A DNA stretch of 64,000 bases, taken from Campylorhamphus procurvoides (taxonomy: Eukaryota; Chordata; Aves; Passeriformes; Dendrocolaptidae). The stretch is taken from the NCBI GenBank assembly GCA_013396655.1, contig WBMV01004887.1, positions 625,978 to 689,977 of the forward strand. The letters are read 5' to 3'. Both the position numbers and the translations under genes were made by a program. Shown one piece after another: positions 23,954-37,683 of the stretch (position 1 is the stretch's first letter; each line of letters begins with the position of its first letter). The notes below the pieces were generated by a model. It made no database searches. It was not told the DNA's origin and saw only the letters and a list, made by a program, of their open reading frames with translations.

Positions 23954-24016
23954 CTCCATGACCTGGGATTACAGTTGCTATGGTGATAAGACAGTTAGTG
24001 AAGGAAGGAGTGAAAG
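23954..24016 (+). other. Candidate internal exon (63 bp), unknown transcript
   Basis: The acceptor (tattctttttttcctag) and donor (GAAAG|gtaagttt) are both near-consensus. One frame is open (SMTWDYSCYGDKTVSEGRSE) and the length is a multiple of three. Its coding phase does not join the 22812-22952 candidate, so if both are real the transcript may be non-coding. No homologue is recognised. Confidence 0.22.
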
Positions 24017-24043
24017 GTAAGTTTGTGTGTCTGCCTGTGCTGC

Positions 24044-24063
24044 GGGGGTGGCAGGGGAGGGGG
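24044..24063 (+). other. G-run cluster (possible G-quadruplex)
   Basis: Runs of five, four and five G, with a trailing GG, lie within 24 bases, immediately downstream of the strong donor at 24017. Confidence 0.35.
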
Positions 24064-24439
24064 CTGGCAGTCTCCTTCCCCCATACTGTGTCTGCCTCCT
24101 GCTATTGCTGGGACTGCAAAGCACTACTGCACAGGCTATGGTATTCCCTCTGTAACTCGGGGTGGGTGCTCAAGCAGCAGTGGCAGGTTGGGGGTTTTTT
24201 CCCCAACCACGTATGTTCACGACCAAGCCGTGGGATTGCTGTGCTGGGACTGGCTTTTAAGTGGGGTGGAAGGAGCCGATCCCCTGTTTGCATCTCTGCC
24301 AATGGCCTTAGAGAGGCTTAGAGGTGGGGATGTTTGGGCTAGTGGGGCCCAAGTTGAATCCTCTGCCTATGCTTCTGTATTTGTTGACCTGCATTTGTGG
24401 TCTCAATGATCCTGGGCTTGGAGCTGGAGATGCTGAGTA

Positions 24440-24545
24440 CATTTAAAAGACGTGTAGCTGTGGTGGACTTTTCAGTGCTGGGGTAACAGTTGGACTCAAT
24501 GATCTTAAAGGTCTTTCCCAACCTAAGTGACTCTATGGCTCTAAG
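24440..24545 (+). mobile_element. CR1 LINE 3'-end fragment
   Basis: It reads as the terminal CR1 3' region on the plus strand: aaaagacgtgtagctgtgg, ggactcaatgatcttaaagg, tctttcccaacctaag, then a decayed ctctatggctcta tip. It is strongly 5'-truncated. Confidence 0.88.
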
Positions 24546-26579
24546 AGTAGCACTTCTGCTTCCCCTGTACTTTGAGTTAATTACTATCCCTTTTGCTGGG
24601 GTTTGCTTCATGGTGCTTACTGCAGAAGAGGCAACATCCCTCAAAACCTTTTCAGCAGCCACTGCCACCTCCAGACCTGAGCAACAGGCTCAGGAGTGCA
24701 AAGGTTGTTTTAAGAAGTAATTGACAGTGGGTAGTCTGTCCTTAATGCTGCTTTCTTTATTGACAAGGAACATACACAAAGTCATGTTCCCCTGAACACA
24801 GCTGCCCAAAACTCCAAGCATCCCTTCTAGCCTGTGCTCTGCAGCCAAAGCTCCCTCCTTAGCTGGCCCTGTGTGTTGTGGCTTCCTACCTGCCTCTCCC
24901 ATTCTACTGCCACTGTCTTTCTCTGCACCCCTCCATCAAAACTACCCTCACCGTTTCCTTTAATCTCCTGGTGGAAACACTTACCATAGAAACTCAGGCT
25001 GATGAGCCTTGGGGATTGCAAGACTGATTCAGGCAGATTTTTATTTTTTTGTAATTGTCTATTTCAAAATAGCTGAACAGCTTCTTTCTGTCTTTCCTTC
25101 TGAAAGAACAATGGCTGCTACCACCACCAACTTAAAAACTTCTCATCTGATCCTCCCAGCAGCAATGCTTTTGCCACTCTATGGAGCTCTGGGTCATGTT
25201 CTTCTCTCAGGTGCATTGTGAATTTACATATTAAGGGCTGGTGAGTAAGTCTTAGGCTTGCACCAATTGGTTTCAGTAGCCCTGAGTATCTCCTTGGGCT
25301 TGCTGAACTTTTAAATAGATATAGATTCTCCACCAGAGATCTTATAACTGTGATTAACAAAAGACAAAAAATATTTTAAGAGAGTCTCTCATCTCCTGCC
25401 ACGCTTTGCATTTTCCCTAAAGTGAACTCTTTGCCTATTCACAACTTATCAACAATGCAACCACTTTAATGCAAGCAGACAATGGTCTCCTGCTCACTTG
25501 GACAGGGGTTAGGAAAATGAGCCATCTGACAGAGGCAATCTTGTGCTTGTACTGTTCTCTCCCCTTGAGAAGAAGTCTTCCAAGCCACTGAACCTCTGAG
25601 AAGGGGTTATCTTTGTGCTCACAACCATCAGCATCCATCAGTGGCTGCACAAAATGCCTGTGCTCACAGAGGACTCCACAGCTGGGAGAGAAGGTGTAAA
25701 AACCTGGTGGGCAATGCTCAGGGGTGACTAGAGAGCAGGGAGATTTGCTTGTCAGTCTCAGGGTAAGAGTGGGAGCTTGAAGGAGCTGTATTTTAGCCTG
25801 TTGGAGAGTTGTTGCCATCCTCTCATGGAACTACAGCTTTTCTAGCTCAGAAGCTGCTTATGGGCTCCCCTAGCACGAGTGTCTTCCCTCCAAATCCCAA
25901 ATATCATGGCAAGGGCTGAGGGCAGAACAAACCTGTGGGCTGCTTCCTGCTGTTCCTATGGGACTGCTCAGCAAAGTAAACTTGCATCTTCTCCAAACCA
26001 CAAGACTCAGCAGAGCAGGCTTCCCAGCTTTCCCCTTGAGGACTGTTTCAAAGTGTTGTTAAATGTAGTCTGGAGATCAAGAACATGCTTCTGTGTGCAA
26101 AATCTGAAACAGCAAGAAAGAATAAAGAGCTGTACAAGCAGAAGTGCAGCTAAGACAGAGGTGAGGAAGCAAAACAAGCTCCTCACATTTCTGACTTCCT
26201 AAGGCAGGGAAAGCATAAAGGTAGGAAAAGAAACAGCTGTTTCTCCTGGGAATCCCTCCCAGTTAAGTCCTTCAGCTATGCTATAACTGGAAATGCCCTT
26301 GCACAACAGGTACGAGCCTCTGCAAGGGGAACCAAGCAATAATGAGGGATGATGGTTCATCTGCTTTGGAGATGCTGGTGAGGTTGTCAGCCTGTGCCCT
26401 GCATCAAAACTGTTTCCATAAGAAAAAGAGCTTTGGCCATTGTTATGGGATGCTCCCTTCTGAGGGGAACAGAAGGCCCCATATGAAGACTGGAGTCACT
26501 TCTTAGGGAAGTTTGCTGTCTTTGTGGGGCCTAGGGTAAAGAAGTGATAAGAAAGCTTCCTACCCTGATATGGACCTCA
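24546..26579. other. Intergenic stretch with no recognised gene
   Basis: No exon, repeat family or RNA gene could be supported. Confidence 0.55.
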
Positions 26580-27612
26580 GATTATCATCCATTATTGATT
26601 TTTCAGGCAGGCAGTGGTGAATTAGAAGTTCAAGAGCAATCAAGGGATACTTGGGGCCTTGGAATGACTGGTTAAGGGATCAGGAGAACAAATAGTGTAC
26701 TCATCTGTCCTTCCAGTTGCAGGGAATGATGAGGGAAGAAACAGGAAAAGCCAGCAGATCAATACCTGTCTCCAAGCCTGCTGTTGCTGGCAGAATTTTG
26801 GGGTTTTGATCATGGATCTGTTTACATGCCATGAGGCCTGCTGGTGACAGACAGAGTACACCTGACTCAAAGGGGAAAAAATGATCTTCACACAGGAGTT
26901 AACCAGACTTATTGAAAGATATTTAAACTAGCTTAGTGATAGTAACAATAGGGCTGGATGTTTATGGGTAGAATCAGGTGCAAGGCCAAGAAGCCAAGAA
27001 ACTGGCTGGTCATGGCTTTGATGGGTGTACATTTTGCTGGATGGAAAACTTGCTGGTTGGCCAATCCTAGAGAGTGGTGATGGAGTTGCATTCAGCTGGG
27101 GACAGTCCTGTTTCAAATCTTCATCAATGGTCTGAATGAAAAGATTGAGTTCTCTCCCATTAGGTTTGCAGACAACATCAAATTGGAAAGGAGTGTTGCT
27201 CTCCTTGAGTGAAGAAGGGCTCTACAGAGGGATCTGGACAGGCTGGAGAAAAGGAGGCTCAGGGAGACCTGATAAGAGTGATAGCTCTCTACAACTACCT
27301 GAAAGGAGGTTGTAGCCAAGTGGGGGTTGGTCCCATGTAACAAGCAACAGAACAAGAGAAACTCATCTCAAGTTGTGCTAGGGGAGGTGTAGATTGGATA
27401 CTGGGAAAAATTGCTTCACCAAAAGAACTGTCAGTCTTTAGAACAGGTTGCCCAGGGATGTGGTGGAGTCACGATTCCTGGAGGTGTTTGAGAGACATGT
27501 GGTTAGGGCACTTGGGGATATGTCTTAGTGATGGACTTGGCAGTGCTGGGTTAATGGTTGGGCTTGATGATCTTAGAAGTCTTTTCCAACCTAATCAATT
27601 CTATGATCTCAT
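26580..27612 (+). mobile_element. CR1 LINE, internally deleted composite copy
   Basis: Three blocks of one CR1 lie in order on the plus strand. The first (about 26580-26940) resembles the CR1 ORF1 esterase region, with gttgcagggaatgatgagg, ttttgatcatggatctgttt and cacctgactcaaagggg. The second (about 27018-27245) resembles the reverse transcriptase region and includes the decayed FADD-type box aggtttgcagacaacatcaa. The third (27245-27612) is the 3' end: ggagaaaaggaggctcaggg through gggcttgatgatcttagaag to the tip ctatgatc. At about 1 kb against a full length of roughly 4.5 kb, it has lost large internal parts. All coding potential is broken. Confidence 0.88.
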
Positions 27613-27919
27613 CTATGAGATGAAGTTTTCTAAGCCATGATCATCTTGCAGCCAATGCCTGAGGTGAATGCCCAGCAAAGGCAGATTTATTGCATGACCT
27701 CGGGGGGTTCTGGTTAATGCATCAGGTTGCCTTCTAGTAGCGAAGTGTCAGATGATAGCAACCCTTAGAAGGGAGGCATTAAGTCTCTCAGCCTTAGTTA
27801 TGTTGTGGGTCCAGTCCAGGTCAGCAGTATAACGAATCATAAACACTGGGCTGAGATTTGGGAGGGTTCTAACAGCTTTGGGCTTCAGGTCAGATCTGCC
27901 AGTGCCAAGTCAGAAAAAT

Positions 27920-27961
27920 CAATACAGTATTAAGAAGTGTCAATACAGTATTAAGAAGTGT
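27920..27961. repeat. Perfect 21-bp tandem duplication
   Basis: Two identical adjacent copies of a 21-base unit beginning caatacagtattaag occur at 27920-27940 and 27941-27961. Confidence 0.95.
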
Positions 27962-30900
27962 CTTTATCATCTTCTGATTTTTCTGATCTTCCTTAGCCTC
28001 CTGCAGCTCAGTACTGAGGTGGGTGAAATGTGTGTGTACACACAAATTTGCAATGCCTCTGCCAGCTGGTGGGAGGCAGTCTGGATGCTGTCAGGTTGGT
28101 CTCTTCTCTGGAAGAAAACCTGCTGAAAAAAAATATCCCAACAGATAACTTCATGATTCCTACCCCCACTCCACCTCATTTCTGTAAATATTCATCACAA
28201 GCAGTTGAAAGGCAGTATCTGCAGGGGATGAATCCTGAGTTATGGTCCTTTGACAGAAGGACAGCCTAGTCAGTACTTAAATATCCTTCCCTTCTCTCTC
28301 TGGCCCCCTGCTGCCTCCATGTGCTGCATCTTTATACTGCTGGGGCTTCATAAAGAGCTTATAGACAGGGGTACAGCAAGTATATGCTGTGCCTGTAATC
28401 TCAGATGAGCTAGTCAGGTGCTTAAGGACAGAAGCAACTACCAGCATAGGAGCAGTTGGACTGATGCAAGGTGTTCATGGGGAGGGATTGCATTGCCACC
28501 ACAGGTTTGGCCTCTTGGAGGGAGGAGTGGTCAATAAGGTCAGAAGAGGTTTCAGCTTGCTTTTACATCTTCAGATATCAATGCAACAGCATCACAGTCC
28601 TTGTGTTCAGTCCATCAAACACAGGCATGTCACACAGAGGGCCAACAGGTAGCCAGGAGTTCTGTGGATGGAGTTGTGAGGGTCCTGTGTGCTTGGCAGA
28701 GGAATGAGAGCGGTGGGAAATTCTCCTGGTTGCAGGACAAAAGGAAACAGTGGCATGTGGAAAGGATGCAGCTGGGCTGATGAATTGCCCACCTGCTTTG
28801 GGGATCCAATGTAACTGCAGTGTTTATAAGCAGGTTATTAGCCACAGAGCCCATCAAATAGGCGGCAAATTGGGGGGTGTGGTAGTGTTTTGACATTTTT
28901 GCTTTGTTCATCTCAAGAGCCATGAGATGTTGTAATGTTTCTTTACCTGTGTTCCCGAGGTCTTGCAGGCCACCCAGCTTTCTCTTAGACTCAGCTGTGG
29001 GCCACCAGGGATGTGTTGTGTCCTTAGCCGCATGGGATGGTTGGATGGGTGTTGGCTGAGAGCTGCAGTGGGTTCTCAGGAAGGATAGACAGATGCTGCT
29101 GCATGGTATCTCCCTGTCACAGCATGGTTATTTTCTCCTGAGAGGCTCTGCTCCCTTGTGCATGGGAGAAATGGAGGGTGGGTGGCTGGCTGGATAGATG
29201 CAGCAGGGACATGGTTCTCCATGGCGAGCAGAGACAGTGTCCAGTTCCTACATCCTGGCTGGCAGTCTGCTGCAGTTTGACACTTGGCAGCTGAAATCAA
29301 ACACAGAATGGCCTGGTGGTTTTAATACTTAAAGCATAGTTTGCCTGCCTAAATTTTTTGCCTTTGTTCAAGAAGTCATGACTTCTCTGAACTTGCTGCC
29401 CAAAGTGCTGGATGAGGCTGCTCTGACCACCACGAGGGAAAGTTTGCTCATTATCTGTAGCTGATGCTGTTCAGAGGCACCCTCCCTGAAACCTGTGGCA
29501 AAGTCAGATGCACCTGTTTTCCTAAGCTCAGTTTTTCCTGTTAAGGTTTTCTTCTCACATGCAATAGGGTGAAGGAGGGTGTGTGTTTTCTGTTTGGTTC
29601 TCCTTTTTGTCTGGGGTAAAGTTCTTAGGCTGCAGGTCTGCTGCTAGGGATTTCATCTGCAGGGACTCCTGCTGTGACTGGGTGATGATGATCTCTAACA
29701 GGCAGCTCTGAAAAGCTTCACCAAGGAACTAAAACCCTTCAGACATGAGGTTTTATTGTTACATAGGTAATTTTTATACATAGCTATTGTGGATGTGGTG
29801 TCAGACATCTTGCACATCTTTAAGGCAGTCCTGTTGCTGATGACTTGTGTACTTGGTTTTGCATTTCTATTCTTAATTGGCAGGAAAGAAGCAGCTGCAA
29901 CATCTCAACCTGTTGATTTTTATAGTCCATTTCCCTTGTTATCTGGAGGGTGGGGAGGAAGAAAGGGATGCAGGAGAGACAGATGGAAAATGAGGACAGT
30001 AGTCAGCTTTAGTTCTCTTTAAATAGCACTTTGCCAGCCAGGGCAATCGCTGTGGTTCTATTTTGTTTCATGAATTTATTTGTGATTTATAGCACAGAGA
30101 TCACTTTAAATGCTGCTTTTAAAAAAAAAAAAAACAAAATTGAAGTAAAGTTAAATCCCTGTGAAAAATGGGGAGCCTTTCTTAATTCCAGAATCAAGGG
30201 AGAGGCCTCACAAGTGCCCACCCATCCAACAGTTATACTCACTGCTAATATAAGTGTTCAATACCCTGAGAATCCAGCTGAAAGCAAATAATTTGTGTTT
30301 GTGTTGATGGGTGTTGGGAGCATTTGATATCTGTTTTCCTGTATCCTTTTAAAGCTCCTTTTTTCTTTGCTCTTTGGCTCTTGTGTATCAGGATAAACTC
30401 TAGTGGTGAGCTTTTCTGGAAGTGAGAAAGAAACAGTACTTCAGTTCTGCCTACATCAGCTTCTTTGACATATGTGGAATGCAGCACCTCATTCAAAGGA
30501 CATCTGATTAAATTAAAAGATTGCACACTTGGAACTAAGCTCCAGATCATTGCTAAGTAAAAGCTTGCTGTGAAACTTAACTCCCTGCCTCAGCGCACCA
30601 CCAAAAGCAAGATCTCTGCAAGATCCATTTGTGCTGAACATGTGAGAATTGACTGAACAAAATCTAGAGGTTCCGGAATAAGTAATATTTACTGATATTA
30701 TGCTGAACCCTATGCTTCAGTTCCTTGGGCAGTTCTATTTATGAGGAGCATGATCAAACTGACACAGAAGATTGATGCTTCTGCATCACTTACCTTCTCT
30801 ATAACACCTGGTAGTGGCCACAGTGAAACCAAACTGTATAAAGGACCTGACCTGGGACAGCAGCCCCATGCTTTGCCAGGGAGTTACACAACTCCTTCCC

Positions 30901-33900
30901 TTGCTCCCTCCTTACCTGTGCCTGTCAGTGATGTTTAGAGGAAGGTCAAGTGAACCAGAGGGTTGGCTGATCCGTGACATGATTTAGAGTTTTGCCTTAC
31001 ACGAGTGAGCAGCTGACAGAGTAAACAGAGATTGTAAAGTTGTAACCGGGACCTCTTGCTGGCTAATTTGTACATCTTGTCCTCAGGGACAGGCCGGAGC
31101 GTCTGGGGAATGGGAGAACCCTTTTCAGAGGTGATGCTGCTCCCTATACTGGCTCTCAGCAGCTCCCTGGGACCAGAAACTGCTTCCATGCTGGGGCACC
31201 AGGGTCATTTCTTAGGCAAGCTTGACTCTATCAGGTCAAAAAGTAAACGAAATAGCCTGTGCTTCAGGATACCAATAATTCAGGGGAGAAAGCTGGAATA
31301 ACTAAATATCACTGTCTCATTAGGTGGGTCCTGAAAGGTGTCTGTAATGATCTCACACCAGTATAGGGTGGGGGAGAAGAGAGGCAAGGGAGATTGAGGG
31401 TGGTGAGAGCAGATATAACCTGGAGTAATGATGTGGGGCTGAGCGTGGGAAATAGAGCCTGCGGATCAGCAAGGGATTAGTGCTTTATTAGCCTCTGGAT
31501 TAGTGTCCCAGTGCCAGAGGCTGCAGAATAGACTGTACTGAATTATTCCTTATCAGTTGGTGCTGACTGACTTGTCTGTCCCAGTAAGCTCTCTGGTTTG
31601 GGGAAGTATTTTCTCTGTTCAGGATGGTATGTCATAGCTTGGAAAGGGATGGTTTATAGGAACATAAAAAAAGCTACATGAAGATTAGAAATTACAAGAG
31701 GACTTGGAGGTAAAAGAGTCACACAGTAGTTGCTCTTCCTTAAATTGGAGGGGCTTTCTTATATCCAGATCAAGTGTCTCAAGAACATAGCTGGAGATCT
31801 CCAGTCTTTGATTGTGATAGCTTTGATTCCAACACTTTTCCATGTTCCTATTTATTCTTCAAAGGCAAATTCAGACTAGTCAAATCTACTTTGACTACAG
31901 GTCTAAAATATCTGGGGATATAATTTTAACCACAGAAAACAGTCACTTTATTGATATATCTGTGAATGGGAAAGAGACAGTAAAGAAAAGGGCAAGTATA
32001 CCTGAAGCCATCTTGTATTTGTCCTGTGAGTTGGAGGAGGCAAGGACAGAGACAAAGGTGGCAAAAATTGCTTCAGTAGGGGATGCCTCACTGTGAGCCA
32101 GCAGAAGTTACTCAACAAACAAGAGTGTGGTGATGAAACACCAGCCCAGATATCCCTTTCACTTCTCACCACTAAATATGCAAATTTCTCTGGGAAAACG
32201 ATGTGCAAACTGGTTTGCCTGGCAAACCTCTGGTTGGGAGGAAGGATGAAGTATACTTTGCTTCTACTGTCCTATGTTTCTGCGACCTTCAGAGCCTGCT
32301 AAAGGTGTAAAGAGGTGTGGGGCTACCTATAGGAGGAGTTCTGGTTCCAGTGCTGTGACAGGCCATTGAGAAATGCTGTGTATTGTAAAGTAAAGAAAGG
32401 AAATTCCCAGTGCAGGTCTACTAGCCGAAGTTTGTGAAATAGCTTTAGGTTCTGCAGTATTAAAGGTGTTATACTATTGTTTTTAGCCTTTGTTTGCAAA
32501 GGAAAACCTTTATGTGGGAAACAATTACAACTCAATGCACTTTGAGGCTTGAAATGGCAAATCATCAGAATTAAGGCTTATGAGCAGAGCTGACTCTCCC
32601 AGACATCCATCATCAAAGATTTCAGAATAAAATGCTAGTCACTTGAATATGTGAAATTTGTTGTGATGCAAACATGTGAGAGCTGGGCACTTGCAGGCAA
32701 TGAGGAAAATGAAGAGACACTTAAGAGCAAAGCTCCTGCCTGTAACATGCGTTTTGTGATGAAGAATGCAACAGCAAGTCTGTATATGAATAACAACAAT
32801 TAGTGTTGTAGTTTTGAATGTGTGGCAGCCCATCAGCAACCTTTGTGCAGACCTCCAGGCTCCAGTAACTAGAGGGGATAGTGCACCTTAACTACCTAAG
32901 GTGGTCCACAGCCAGAAATACAGTCCTACCTTCTCCATGCAGTCACATATTTCCATCATATTGCTATCTGGGATATTTCTATCATGCTGTTAATCACAGT
33001 ACTTAAAGAAAAAGCAGCCATGTCTTGTAGCCTGACTGGTCTCTCTCAGAAACCCTACTAAGTGCCCCTGGCCTCACAGAAGTGTGAAAAGCAGTTTTGT
33101 GCGGGGGTTATGCTTCACCCGGCTCTTGAGAAATATTAATCTTCACCAGACTTCCGTGATTGATGCTCAGCTGGGATACCTTTGAAGAAATTCAGGCGAT
33201 TCAAAAATGAATGTTGATCACTCACTGGGTATCACTTGGGACCTTTCTAATGCTAATAGACATATTTTGCTGCCAGAGGTACTGTATTTTCATTTAGAGG
33301 TAAACCCAAATGCTTAGTTGTTCGTGATGCTGCAATGTCTTTCACACAAGTTTGAGGGCAATTTTCAATGTTCCTCTAAATTTTACCTAGAGAAAGTAGC
33401 ATTCTGCTGACTTGGCAGTTGGCATTTGTTCTGTAATTCAACTAGAACAGTTACTTTTCATTTTCCTCTCTTTGACTGTGCTATACAGTTTTATTATGTG
33501 CCGTTATACAACTTAGTTCTGATGTGAAGCCAGCTGTATTTCAGTTAGATGAATGATCCCTATATAATATGCATATATGTCCGCAAAGCACTTAGGATAA
33601 AAGATGCTAAGAAATCTAAGTTATTATTTGGTCCTTTTTCTGGGTTTTGCTTTGTCACATGCTATTTAGTAGCTTTGCTGCTGTTCTGTCTCAATGTGTT
33701 GTTGAATGAAGTGTTCTGAACAGTTCGGGGACTGCTGACATATTTTATTAATTGCCTTTTACCAGTTGCTTTTTGGTCTGTTTGAAACTCCTCATTTCAC
33801 AGACATAATGAAAAATAAATGTTTTAAGCTAAAGATTTAGCCACCAAGGAAGGGAGGGAAAAGAAAGCTCAGCAAAATATTTGGCCAATTTTAAGATAAT

Positions 33901-36900
33901 TTTTGGGGCTGATGTGATCCCAGAGACTCCTCACAGTTGGGATGTAGGGTACAGGAATAATAATAACTGGAAAGGAGCGCAGAGCACTGTGTTCTAGGAA
34001 GGATAAAATAAACTAGTAACCCACCCAGGTCTCTGACAACTTCTCAAAGAAGGGCTTTGTATGCTGAGATTTGTTCTGACAGCAGTGTTTTGAAAATGTT
34101 TAGGACCCTTGCCATCACATTTCTTCCAAGTCTGATTACCTTATGTGACATATTCTCAGCTGCTGTAAATTGCTGCCACTTCATCAACTTCAGTGACATC
34201 TCAGCAGTGTACATCGGCAAAGGATTGGCCCTCTGCATCCAGACATGTTGCCTTGAGCTGGGCTGGGATCTCATCACAAGTCATTACGAGCCCGATGAGA
34301 GAGTGCTGAAGGGAAGACATAGGGTTATGATAGGCTGTGGTGAAGAGTGACTCAGTAAATCGAACTCATTTATTTTTGATTTATTACTAACTCCAGTTTC
34401 TCTGTATGATTTTTGTCTTAGGACATATTATCTTCTGAGACAGAAAATCTTGTAGCTACTGAGACTTCTGTGCCAGCCTTTTTAAGACTGGGGATGATAC
34501 TTGTTCTGGTGTTCTGGCCAGAACCATTGTGGGAAACTGCATTCACCCCACCAAAATTCCTTTTGTAGCTGCCTTTAATACTTATCTCTGCTGCTTGTCA
34601 TAAGGTTACTCTGATACTTGTGTGCTGCAGTGTTTTATCATAACTCAGGTATAAGACTTTCTCTATGAAAGGCCATTTGAAATGTCCTTTGGAATCCATT
34701 AGTGTGAAATGTGCCATGAAAATGTAAATCATGTCACTGGCTGTCAAGGAGCACCTGGCCTTCAGAGAGTGTCCTGCCACATTACTGATGGAGGGCGAGA
34801 GGAGGCCAGCAGGGCAAGGCAAAGGAGACACTGGAATTTTCATTTCACTTAGAGGACTCTTGTTGGCAGGATAGCATCCCATATACCCCCAGGACAGGAG
34901 CATCTGACAGGAAGGGCATAGTGCTGCTCAGCTGGTGGACACGGACAGGAACATACTGTTGCCTTTATGCCTGTAACACTGCACAGGCAGTGCTCTGTCA
35001 CCTGGTAGGCAGGTTGTTCTCCCTGTGGATAATAATTCCCACAAGTACAGAAGGCTTTCACTGTCTGGATTTGAACAGGCACTGTCTTTTCCTGTAGTTT
35101 GCGGGTCTGAACTAGAAAGGCTTCCACTCACTGGTAGCACCAGGGAGCAGAGTGCTGGGGCTCCCAGCCTGGTTTGGTAGGAGTGGGCTCAGGCATGCAC
35201 CCAACCATCACGATGGTGAAGGGTTTCCTTTCTTATTGCAGCCCTGAGCAAGCTCATCTCACTGCACACAACATCAGTGTGTCTTCCAGTGTGTGAAGAA
35301 ATATTTCCAAGGGCTATTGATCTTCTGTGTGAAGGCACTGGCTGACTTGCCCAGGAAGATCAGGCACCACTGTCCAAGCCAATGAAGGGCCAATACATTT
35401 CCTGTAAGGAGCCAAGGGCAGCTCACAATTAGATGGCTGGTGCTATGAAACAGCCACTGAGAGCTTCAGTTTGAAAATATTGTGACTCAGTTTTTGGTAC
35501 AGTTTAGTCAATTTGCAGGTTGCAAAGATCAGACTAGGGCATCTCTTAAACAATTCTAGAATGTTCTGAGTCATCTCTGTAGTGTTTTAAGTTTTCTAAA
35601 AAAAAAGATATATTTGACTTTTTAATTTTATTTATCTTCTTTATCTAGTCTGAACTCCAATCCATGATATTCATCCAAGAAGTGTTATTACTGAGTCAGC
35701 CTTTGTGTTGAAAAGCTGTATCTTTCACTGAATGGTATTGAGTTCACGTCCTTTCCCCATATTTCAAGTTTTGGCTGCCTGTAAGTCAGGTGGGTGGATT
35801 TGCTTGTTAGCACTTCTTTAAGGCTCCCAAAGCAGTAATCAATTTTATCAATATGAAGTGCTACCATCTACAGCAAGTATGGTCCTCACAAGGAAGACTC
35901 TGTGAACTGAGGATACTTGCTGTGTGGTTCAGGAAAAAAACGGTAATCTTTTAGGGTAGACACAGGCTTCAGGCTGTCCTTAGCCTAATGGAAATAGGTT
36001 CAAGCCTTGCTAAATGGAAAATTTCCTGGTGACATTGGGAGAGCAAAAAGTGGACTACTCTGTCTGTATATCTTGTATGTCTTGAACCTACCAAGGCATG
36101 TACAGATAATGAGCAGGTCTTTAGGCAAGAATCCTGATTCATTCAGCCTTGCAAACGACTCCCTAATGGATTTTGCTTGAAGCCATATGACCTTGAAAGT
36201 AGGCATCCCTTAAAACATACTGCTTAATGTCTCTATGTTAAACTTACATAGATCGGGACAAGTGAAGACCATGTTATGAATGAGGATTGTTCGCTGTTAA
36301 AAGTCAAACTTAGCAGAAAAGGAGCCTTTTCCCTTAGCCAAAGCATTTTTCACCAATATGAGGCATGCCCATCTTACAAGGAATTGTCACAGCTGAGATA
36401 AAGAGGATTTGAAAATATTATTCACACTCACATTTGTGAAGCACATTGTATAAAGATTTTGCTGCTGTGCATCTGCAGTGTTTGCTCGTTGATAAAGCCA
36501 CACAGATTATTTAGCAATGACTGTTACACCCTTGCTAATACTGTGTGTGCTACTAACATGCCAAGTGTTATTAAACAACACGGGAGTTGTCAGAGACTGA
36601 TTTTTATAAGAGCTGCAATATCCAAATTTTGGTGTAATGAGACCCCTAATCATGTGTAGTATAGTCCCTCCTTGTCAGGAGAACATATTGTGCCTCTGAA
36701 GTAAACATTTCTGCAAAAGTGGAATACTGTCTTATATCTCCTTTCAGCCAGTTAGCCATTATGACTGCACAACTGGTGTACATGTGCATACAGCATGGAG
36801 AATTGGCTATGCCAACGCAGTAATGATTTTAACTAGCTTTGCATCCAATTTTGAAGCTTTCTAAATCCCCTCAGTAACAAAGTCCATTTCCTTGATTGTT

Positions 36901-37110
36901 CATTTGTGTGATAGGTGGCCAATAAACCATATTTCTGGCAATCAAAAGCCGTTTTGATGATAGGAAATCCTAATATCAACTGTGCTGTTTGCCTTTTGCA
37001 AATACTTTTCTCAGGCTGTATCTAAAAAGTGACTTGGCCTGGAAGCTCTATTTTGCAAGAATCCTTGATGATATGCTGGCATAAAGCATGAGCTTCAGAT
37101 CAACTTAGGA

Positions 37111-37149
37111 AATGCTTTTTTTTTTTTTTTTTAAAAAAAAAAAGCATTT
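37111..37149. repeat. T17/A11 inverted repeat
   Basis: The sequence aaatgc is followed by 17 T, 11 A and then gcattt. It forms a palindrome able to extrude as a hairpin with six specific base pairs beyond the homopolymers. Confidence 0.85.
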
Positions 37150-37683
37150 GCTAAGGCCTCTTCAAATTTTTGTAGAACTTGCTGGCTGCAGACAGTAAAG
37201 GTAGAATTTTCCAGAGCATCTGGCACTTATCTAACTTTTCTGATCTATGCCTGCTTGGATCTCCACCGAGCAAAGGCTGGACAACAGCAAAGCCTCCTTC
37301 AAGACCCTCCAAAAGGTGTACAATAGGCTGGTGGTGCTGAGCAATGGAAGGGGGACTGAGGTTCTCAAACTGCATAAGCCTTGCCTCTTGGTTAAGATTG
37401 CTGGTAGTTGTTTGAGCTGTACTCTAGTAGTTAGTTAAATTCCACTAGCTGAAGCACTTGGGTCCAAGTGGGTTATATGTTCTTTTAGGACCACCTGTAA
37501 ATTTGGTGAGCTCTGGCTGAGCCCTTCTCCCTTGACATGGCACTGCTGTGCTCTGCCTAAGAAGCAAGCAGAGTTTGTAAACAACCTTAGTCGAGTTTTA
37601 CATTCCTTATATATGAAAACATTGTCTTTTCCTACATGTTGTTGACAGTGTACCTTGTTGATGTTGCTAGACCAAAAAAGCAA

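Larger units (their letters stand above)
27613..37683. other. Intergenic stretch with no recognised gene
   Basis: Besides the 21-bp tandem repeat at 27.9 kb and the T/A inverted repeat at 37.1 kb, nothing recognisable was found. Short open frames are at chance level. Confidence 0.55.
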
